Below, piece after piece: positions 13,616-18,163 of a stretch of DNA of 18,163 bases; the stretch's first letter is position 1, and each line of letters starts with the position of its first letter. Source of the stretch: an uncultured Pelagibacteraceae bacterium (lineage in GTDB: Bacteria > Pseudomonadota > Alphaproteobacteria > Pelagibacterales > Pelagibacteraceae); assembly GCA_902565325.1 (NCBI GenBank), contig CACFEM010000014.1, positions 1-18,163 on the forward strand. The letters are read 5' to 3'. The translations under genes were made by a program, and so were the position numbers. The notes beneath the pieces were generated by a model that was given only the letters and a program-made list of their open reading frames with translations, ran no database searches and was not told the origin of the DNA.

Positions 13616-15097
13616 ATGGATAATTTATTATTAATGTTGGCACCACTTTTCAGTTCTAAACTGTTATTAGTTTTATTTTTTGGAACATTATTTGGTTTGA
13701 TATTAGGTGTATTGCCTGGGTTAGGACCAACAACAGGTGGAGCATTGATCTTACCTTTTACAATGACTCTAGATCCATTATCTGCAATTGTTTTGTTAAC
13801 TTCTATTTATTGTGCAGGAACCTATGGTGGTGCAATAACAGCTGTACTTATAAATACCCCCGGAACACCAGCGGCGGCAGCCACTTGTTTAGATGGCTAT
13901 CCTTTAGCACAAAAAGGCGAAGCTGGAAGAGCTTTAGGTATGGCAACAGTCTCAAGTACTGTTGGAGGTATTTTTAGTGTCGTTATATTAGTTTTTTTTG
14001 CTCCTATATTAGCACAACTTGCTTATGAGTTTGGTCAGCCAGAATATTTTGCATTAGCAATATTTGGTCTAACAATGTTGGCTTCAATAGGTGAGGGTAG
14101 CCCAATTAAAAATTTAATCGCAGGTGCATTTGGAATATTGATTTCAACAGTTGGGAAAGATTTTATGACTTCAATTGATCGTTTTACTTTTGGAATAAAT
14201 GAATTAACTGAAGGAATAGGTTTTATACCGGTAGTAGTTGGGCTCTTCGCAATGAGTGAGATGCTTACTCAATCAACATTAATCAATCAAGTTTTTAACA
14301 GGATTGCCTTAAAAGCAATTAAGTTACCAAGCAAAGATGATTATAAGAAAACTTGGAAAACAATATTACGATCAAGTGGAATTGGATCTTTTATAGGAGT
14401 ATTACCAGCAGAAGGTGGAACAGTTGCCTCTTTGATTGGCTATTCTGAAGCAAAAAGATTTTCAAAAAAACCAGAAGAATTTGGTAAAGGATCAATAGAA
14501 GGTATTGCCGGAGCAGAAGCGGCAAATAACGCAGCAACAGGTGGCGCGATGGTTCCAACTTTAGCGCTAGGTATTCCTGGTAGCGCAACAACAGCAGTTA
14601 TACTTACGGGATTGATTATTCATGGTGTTAGACCTGGACCAGATTTGTTTAGAGAGCAGCCAGATTTCTTATATGGAATTTTTGGTGCCATGCTAATAGC
14701 TAATATCCTTTTTTTTATTTTTGGATTTTTTGGAGCAAAAATATTTGCAAGAATTACTTTAGTACCCAACAAGATCTTATGGCCAATGATATTCGCAGTT
14801 TCAGTATGTGGAACTTATTCTTTAAATCAATCTATAATAGATGTTTGGATAATGTTGTTTTTTGGAGTGCTAGGTTTCTTTATGAGAAGGTATGGCTTTT
14901 CAGTAGTACCAGTTATTATTGGATTAATTTTGGGTGAGTTAGTTGAGGGAACTTTAAGACAATCTCTAGTTATATTCGATGGTAATTGGCTGATGTTTTT
15001 CACAAGACCAATTGCTTTGACATTCTTTATTTTGTCTTTAATTGCTTTGGCTTTTCCTTTAATAAGATCGAGGAAAATAAAAAAAAATAATGATTAA
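13616..15097 (+). CDS. tctA: Tripartite tricarboxylate transporter large permease subunit (TctA)
   Basis: A 493-residue integral membrane protein with about ten to twelve hydrophobic segments. It shows both TctA signatures: 'GVLPGLGPTTGGALILPFTMTL' near residues 31-52, and 'YGGAITAVLINTPGTP' (about 70-85) leading into 'CLDGYPLAQKGEAGRALGMA' (about 91-110). A repeat-like second copy, 'FIGVLPAEGGTVASLIGY' with 'AANNAATGGAMVPTLALGIPGSATTAVILTG', is seen at about 259-339, consistent with the two-fold internal symmetry of the family. With TctC and TctB it forms a secondary transporter for a carboxylate-type substrate. The ATG follows the tctB stop directly, and the 3' end overlaps the SDR gene by eight bases, so the operon continues into metabolic enzymes. 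Confidence 0.95.
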   Translation: MDNLLLMLAPLFSSKLLLVLFFGTLFGLILGVLPGLGPTTGGALILPFTMTLDPLSAIVLLTSIYCAGTYGGAITAVLINTPGTPAAAATCLDGYPLAQKGEAGRALGMATVSSTVGGIFSVVILVFFAPILAQLAYEFGQPEYFALAIFGLTMLASIGEGSPIKNLIAGAFGILISTVGKDFMTSIDRFTFGINELTEGIGFIPVVVGLFAMSEMLTQSTLINQVFNRIALKAIKLPSKDDYKKTWKTILRSSGIGSFIGVLPAEGGTVASLIGYSEAKRFSKKPEEFGKGSIEGIAGAEAANNAATGGAMVPTLALGIPGSATTAVILTGLIIHGVRPGPDLFREQPDFLYGIFGAMLIANILFFIFGFFGAKIFARITLVPNKILWPMIFAVSVCGTYSLNQSIIDVWIMLFFGVLGFFMRRYGFSVVPVIIGLILGELVEGTLRQSLVIFDGNWLMFFTRPIALTFFILSLIALAFPLIRSRKIKKNND

Positions 15098-15839
15098 GTA
15101 CGATTTAAATGATCGAGTGGCAGTTGTTACTGGTGGAGCCCAGGGTTTTGGTTTAGCAATAACTGAAAGATTTATTGAAGCAGGAGCAAAAGTTATAATT
15201 TGGGATATTGATGAGAACGCTGCTAAAGAAGCGATTCATAAAGTTAAATCAGAAAACTTAAGTCATCAGGTCGTAGACGTAACTAATTTTGAAATAGTAA
15301 ATAAAAATTTAGATGAAGTAGAGAAAAAATACGGAAAAATAGATATTTTTGTCAATAACGCAGGTATTGCAGGTATGAATACTACTGTCGCTGAATATCC
15401 ATTAGATGAATGGAAAAAAGTAATGAACTTAAATTTAAATTCAGTTTTCTATTGTTGTAAAGCAGTTGTTCCATTCATGTTAAAAAATGACTACGGGAGA
15501 ATAGTAAACATTGCATCTATTGCAGGAAAAGAGGGCAATCCTAATGCGAGCGCATATAGCACTTCTAAGGCTGGCGTTATCGGTTTAACAAAATCTCTAG
15601 GTAAAGAACTTGCCCAAAAAAATATAGCTGTAAATTGCGTAACTCCAGCAGCAGCTAAAACAAGAATTTTTGATCAAATGACTGAAGAACATATAAATTA
15701 TATGTTATCAAAAATTCCAAGAAACAAATTTGCAAAAGTTGAAGAATTAGCTTCATTAGTAACTTGGTTAGCTAGTGAAGAAAATTCATTCTCAACAGCT
15801 GCAGTTTTTGATTTAAGTGGTGGAAGAGCTACATATTAG
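15090..15839 (+). CDS. Short-chain dehydrogenase/reductase (SDR) family oxidoreductase
   Basis: A 249-residue classical SDR. The NAD(P)-binding motif TGGAQGFG spans 14-21, with an acidic D39 in 'VIIWDID' after the second strand that suggests NAD rather than NADP. 'NNAG' lies at 89-92, and the catalytic triad is S143 ('NIASIAG'), Y156 and K160 ('YSTSKAG'). The C terminus 'DLSGGRATY' is shared with many sugar or sugar-acid dehydrogenases annotated as FabG-like. The start overlaps tctA by eight bases and the ROK kinase begins two bases after its stop, so it is embedded in the transport operon. Likely a dehydrogenase for the imported compound or its derivative; FabG activity is possible but less likely in this setting. 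Confidence 0.9.
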   Translation: MIKYDLNDRVAVVTGGAQGFGLAITERFIEAGAKVIIWDIDENAAKEAIHKVKSENLSHQVVDVTNFEIVNKNLDEVEKKYGKIDIFVNNAGIAGMNTTVAEYPLDEWKKVMNLNLNSVFYCCKAVVPFMLKNDYGRIVNIASIAGKEGNPNASAYSTSKAGVIGLTKSLGKELAQKNIAVNCVTPAAAKTRIFDQMTEEHINYMLSKIPRNKFAKVEELASLVTWLASEENSFSTAAVFDLSGGRATY

Positions 15840-15841
15840 TT

Positions 15842-16744
15842 ATGCAAGTAGGTATTGATGTAGGAGCAACTAAAATTGAGAGTGTTGTACTCGAAGAGAA
15901 TGGGAACGAAAAACACAGATCAAGAATATCGTGTCCTAAGGAGTATACACAAATTATAACTGCTATAAGAGATATTCACAGAAAATTAGAACAAGAGTTT
16001 AAACAAGAACTTCCAATTGGTGTTTGTCATCCAGGAGTTCATTCTCCTCAAACAGGATTAGTAAAAAATGCTCCCAATATTACATGGTTAGAAAAAAAAC
16101 CATTTCAAAGCGATCTTCGTAAAGCTCTTGGAAAAGAAGTGTTTTGTGAAAATGATGCAAATTGTTTTGCTTTATCTGAAGCAATAGACGGAGCTGGTAC
16201 ACATTATAAAATCGTTTATGGAATTATATTAGGCTCAGGAGTTGGAGGTGGCTTAGTAATAGACAAAAAAATTATTACTGGCTCTAATGGAGTAGCAGGG
16301 GAATGGGGACATAACCAAATTCCATATTTTGCAGCCAAGAAAGAAAATTTTGACTCAAGTAATGCTAGAGAAGCAGAGATTGAAAGTTTTTTATCTGGTT
16401 TAAGTTTAGCAAAAAGATTTAAGAAACTTTATGGAAAAAATTTAAAAACAAATGAAATTTTCGAATTAAATAGAAAACATGATTTAGATGCTGAAAGATT
16501 TATAGATGATTTTAAAGTCAATTTAGCAATGTCTCTTTCAAGCATCATAAATATTTTAGATCCTGATGCTTTTATATTTGGAGGAGGTGTTTCAAACGAA
16601 ATTGATTTTTTACATGAAATAGATTCATTGGTTAGAAAATTTGTCATTGGAAGAGAATATGAAGGTGTTTTTTTAAAACCTAGATACGGAGATGCTAGTG
16701 GAGTTAGAGGTGCTGCTAGATTAGGAAGAAGCGCGACATATTAG
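15842..16744 (+). CDS. ROK family sugar kinase-like protein lacking the zinc-cysteine motif
   Basis: A 300-residue ROK (repressor, ORF, kinase) protein with no DNA-binding domain, hence of the kinase type. The phosphate-1 motif 'GIDVGATKIE' (4-13), catalytic D105 in 'CENDANCFALSEA', 'ILGSGVGGGLVI' (129-140), the sugar- and metal-binding 'GEWGH' (153-157) and the adenosine-site 'FIFGGGVSNE' (about 246-255) are all present. The usual zinc motif C-x-C-G-x-x-G-C-x-E after EWGH is replaced by 'SSNAREAEIESFLSG' (172-186), so all three cysteines are lost although E182 is kept. It is the last gene of the tct-SDR operon and precedes a sugar ABC transporter gene, which favours a hexose or amino-sugar substrate. 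Confidence 0.88.
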   Translation: MQVGIDVGATKIESVVLEENGNEKHRSRISCPKEYTQIITAIRDIHRKLEQEFKQELPIGVCHPGVHSPQTGLVKNAPNITWLEKKPFQSDLRKALGKEVFCENDANCFALSEAIDGAGTHYKIVYGIILGSGVGGGLVIDKKIITGSNGVAGEWGHNQIPYFAAKKENFDSSNAREAEIESFLSGLSLAKRFKKLYGKNLKTNEIFELNRKHDLDAERFIDDFKVNLAMSLSSIINILDPDAFIFGGGVSNEIDFLHEIDSLVRKFVIGREYEGVFLKPRYGDASGVRGAARLGRSATY

Positions 16745-16935
16745 AACTTCAACTAAAAGTAGAATCAAAAAAAAAAATTTTTTTTATAATTAAAAAAAAC
16801 ATTACTAAATAAAAAAAAAAATCAATATCAACTCTTAGTTGAATAACGTTTTTTTAGTTATCAATTGAGAATTATTCTACTTATAGTTTCGTTTTAAAAA
16901 ATAGTTAACTAAATAAAAAAAGAGGAAGAGAAGAT
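16745..16935 (+). promoter_or_regulatory. Long structured leader/intergenic region before the sugar-binding protein gene
   Basis: This 191-base gap is the longest in the window. It contains an outer inverted repeat, 16751-16765 against 16874-16888 (14 of 15 positions paired), and nested in it a hairpin with arms 16833-16847 and 16857-16870 (14 pairs, two of them G-U, one bulged A, nine-base loop). At 16767-16785 eleven A are followed by eight T. A 6+3+6 palindrome (TCAACT-CTT-AGTTGA) lies at 16828-16842. The region must hold the promoter of the ABC gene and probably the end of the ROK transcript. AGAGGAAGAG just upstream of the ATG is a strong ribosome binding site. I recognise no known riboswitch family. 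Confidence 0.5.
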
Positions 16936-18163
16936 ATGAAAAAACTAATGATCGCTTTAATTACTTTAGCGTTCACATCTACTTCATCAATTGCAGGACC
17001 TAAGATTGAGGTTTTGCACTGGTGGACGTCTGGTGGTGAAGCTGCTGCACTTAAAGTTTTAAAAGATGATTTCGCTGCAAACGGTGGTGAATGGATGGAC
17101 ATGCCTGTAACAGGTGGTGGTGGAGACGCTGCTAACGTTGCATTAAAAGCAAGAATAGTTGCTGGAGATCCTCCATCTGCATCTCAAATTAAAGGACCTA
17201 CAATTCAAGAGTATGACCAAGAAGGTGTTGTAGCTCCATATAACATTGATGAAGTTGCTAAAGCAGAAGGTTGGGACAATTTATTAGACCCAATGATTGC
17301 AGCAATTCACAAGTGTGAAAATAATAGCGGACCTTATTGTGCTGCTCCAGTAAACATTCACAGAATTGACTGGATGTGGGCAAACAAAGCTGTATTTGAT
17401 GCAAACGGTATTTCAGTTCCAACTACTTGGGATGAGTTAAATGCTGCTGCTGAAAAATTACAAGCTGCTGGTATCATTCCATTTGCACATGGTGGTCAGG
17501 CTTGGCAAGATGCTACAGTATTTGAAGCAGTTGCTATGGGTATTGGAGGAAATAACTATTACAAAAATTGTTATGTAGATCTTAAAGAAAGCTGTTTAAG
17601 AAGTGAAACAACAGTTAAAGTTTTTGATCAAATGAGAAAACTACAAGGGTTTACTGACGAAGGTAGTCCAGGAAGAGACTGGAACGTTGCTACTGGTATG
17701 GTTATTGAAGGAAAAGCTGGTTTCCAAATTATGGGTGACTGGGCAAAAGGTGAATTTACAGCTGCAGGAAAAGTTCCAGGTGTAGATTACTACTGTGCTG
17801 CCACTCCTTCAAACAATGGATACTTATATAACGTAGATAGTTTTATCTTTTACAAATCTAGCGATCCAGATAAACAAGCTGGCCAAAAGTTATTAGCTAA
17901 GCTTATGATGGGTAAAAACTTTCAAAAAGTTTTCAACCTATACAAAGGTTCTATCCCGGCGCGTTTAGACGTATCAATGGATGAATTTGACAAGTGTGCA
18001 AAAACATCTAATGCTGATATTAAAACTGCAGGTGCAAGCGGTGGATTAGTTCCAAGTTTTGCTCACGGTATGGCCCAAGGTAATACTATGAAAGCTGCCC
18101 TACAAGATATCATTACAGAGCACTTTAACTCTGATATGTCATCTGTAGATGCTGCTAACGCTT
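16936..18163 (+). CDS. Sugar ABC transporter substrate-binding protein (glucose/mannose type, GtsA-like), 3' end outside window
   Basis: The frame starts at ATG 16936 and stays open to the window end, giving 409 codons of a family usually only slightly longer, so few residues should be missing. The N-terminal signal peptide has a Lys-rich start and hydrophobic core, with likely cleavage after 'SSIA' near residue 20. The mature protein begins 'GPKIEVLHWWTSGGEAAALK', the hallmark of glucose-type family 1 binding proteins. 'ARIVAGDPPSASQIKGP' (about 74-90), 'VNIHRIDWMWANK' (about 138-150), 'FAHGGQAWQDATVFEAV' (about 182-198) and 'GRDWNVATGMVIEGKAGFQIMGDW' follow as in that family. It should be a periplasmic receptor for glucose or a similar hexose. 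The permease and ATPase genes are expected just downstream. The upstream ROK kinase and SDR suggest a linked sugar pathway. Confidence 0.92.
   Translation, partial: MKKLMIALITLAFTSTSSIAGPKIEVLHWWTSGGEAAALKVLKDDFAANGGEWMDMPVTGGGGDAANVALKARIVAGDPPSASQIKGPTIQEYDQEGVVAPYNIDEVAKAEGWDNLLDPMIAAIHKCENNSGPYCAAPVNIHRIDWMWANKAVFDANGISVPTTWDELNAAAEKLQAAGIIPFAHGGQAWQDATVFEAVAMGIGGNNYYKNCYVDLKESCLRSETTVKVFDQMRKLQGFTDEGSPGRDWNVATGMVIEGKAGFQIMGDWAKGEFTAAGKVPGVDYYCAATPSNNGYLYNVDSFIFYKSSDPDKQAGQKLLAKLMMGKNFQKVFNLYKGSIPARLDVSMDEFDKCAKTSNADIKTAGASGGLVPSFAHGMAQGNTMKAALQDIITEHFNSDMSSVDAANA

Noticed and set aside
15821..16744. Identical C-terminal 'ATY' and similar bases at the ends of the SDR and ROK genes as a duplicated segment
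   Set aside because: Only about ten bases match, the surrounding proteins are unrelated, and 'SGGRATY' is a known SDR ending.
16767..16785. A11T8 tract as an intrinsic terminator after the ROK gene
   Set aside because: An A/T-only stem would be too weak for a confident terminator call; it is described only as part of the intergenic region.
16745..16935. A known riboswitch (such as glycine, SAM or TPP) before the sugar-binding protein gene
   Set aside because: I could not find the conserved core bases of any riboswitch I know; the fold is described without a class.
16905..17102. Minus-strand open frame over the start of the sugar-binding protein gene
   Set aside because: It overlaps a signal peptide and binding-protein domain that are clearly coding on the plus strand.
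1..18163. Mobile element, CRISPR array, prophage or toxin-antitoxin module as the main system
   Set aside because: No transposase, integrase, repeat-spacer pattern, phage structural gene or small toxin pair is seen on either strand.

Overview
The window is strongly A+T-rich, densely packed, and has very short intergenic gaps; the longest (about 190 bases) lies before the last gene. Most starts lack a clear Shine-Dalgarno sequence. These traits, together with the gene families present, suggest a streamlined marine alphaproteobacterium of the SAR11 (Pelagibacterales) type. That assignment is inferred from base composition and gene content, not from a marker gene. I saw no rRNA, tRNA, CRISPR array, insertion sequence or phage gene.

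Layout. (1) 1-528: 3' end of a Gfo/Idh/MocA oxidoreductase. (2) 3360 down to 531, minus strand: a PanE-like reductase, a 2OG-Fe(II) oxygenase and a PhyH-family dioxygenase, probably one operon. (3) 3449-5686, plus strand, divergent from (2): a DUF1907 (C11orf54/PTD012-like) metal hydrolase, a MarR-like regulator and a PanB-like protein. (4) 7919 down to 5683, minus strand: an aldehyde dehydrogenase and an HpcH/HpaI aldolase. (5) 8012-11020, plus strand, divergent from (4): an IolD-type TPP-dependent acylhydrolase and a second Gfo/Idh/MocA oxidoreductase. (6) 12041 down to 11037, minus strand: a PdxA-family dehydrogenase. (7) 12111-16744, plus strand: a tripartite tricarboxylate transporter (TctC-TctB-TctA) followed by an SDR dehydrogenase and a ROK kinase, tightly coupled. 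(8) 16936 to the window end: a glucose-type ABC sugar-binding protein, cut off close to its C terminus.

How the genes may work together. The window reads as a catabolic island: uptake systems for organic acids and sugars, dehydrogenases, a C-C hydrolase for cyclic diketones, a pyruvate-forming class II aldolase and an aldehyde dehydrogenase that could oxidise the aldehyde released. No single known pathway uses all of these. The IolD-Gfo/Idh pair suggests cyclitols, but no other inositol genes are visible. The PanE-like and PanB-like proteins face each other across a divergent promoter, and both lack residues used by the E. coli pantothenate enzymes, so a reassigned reductase/aldolase-fold pair is plausible.

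The most notable non-coding signals are: a textbook intrinsic terminator inside the start of tctB, preceded by a hairpin that places the tctB ATG in its loop; an operator-like motif shared by the two divergent promoters at about 3384-3417 and 7961-7991; a perfect palindrome just before the MarR-like gene; and a nested inverted-repeat structure upstream of the sugar-binding protein gene.
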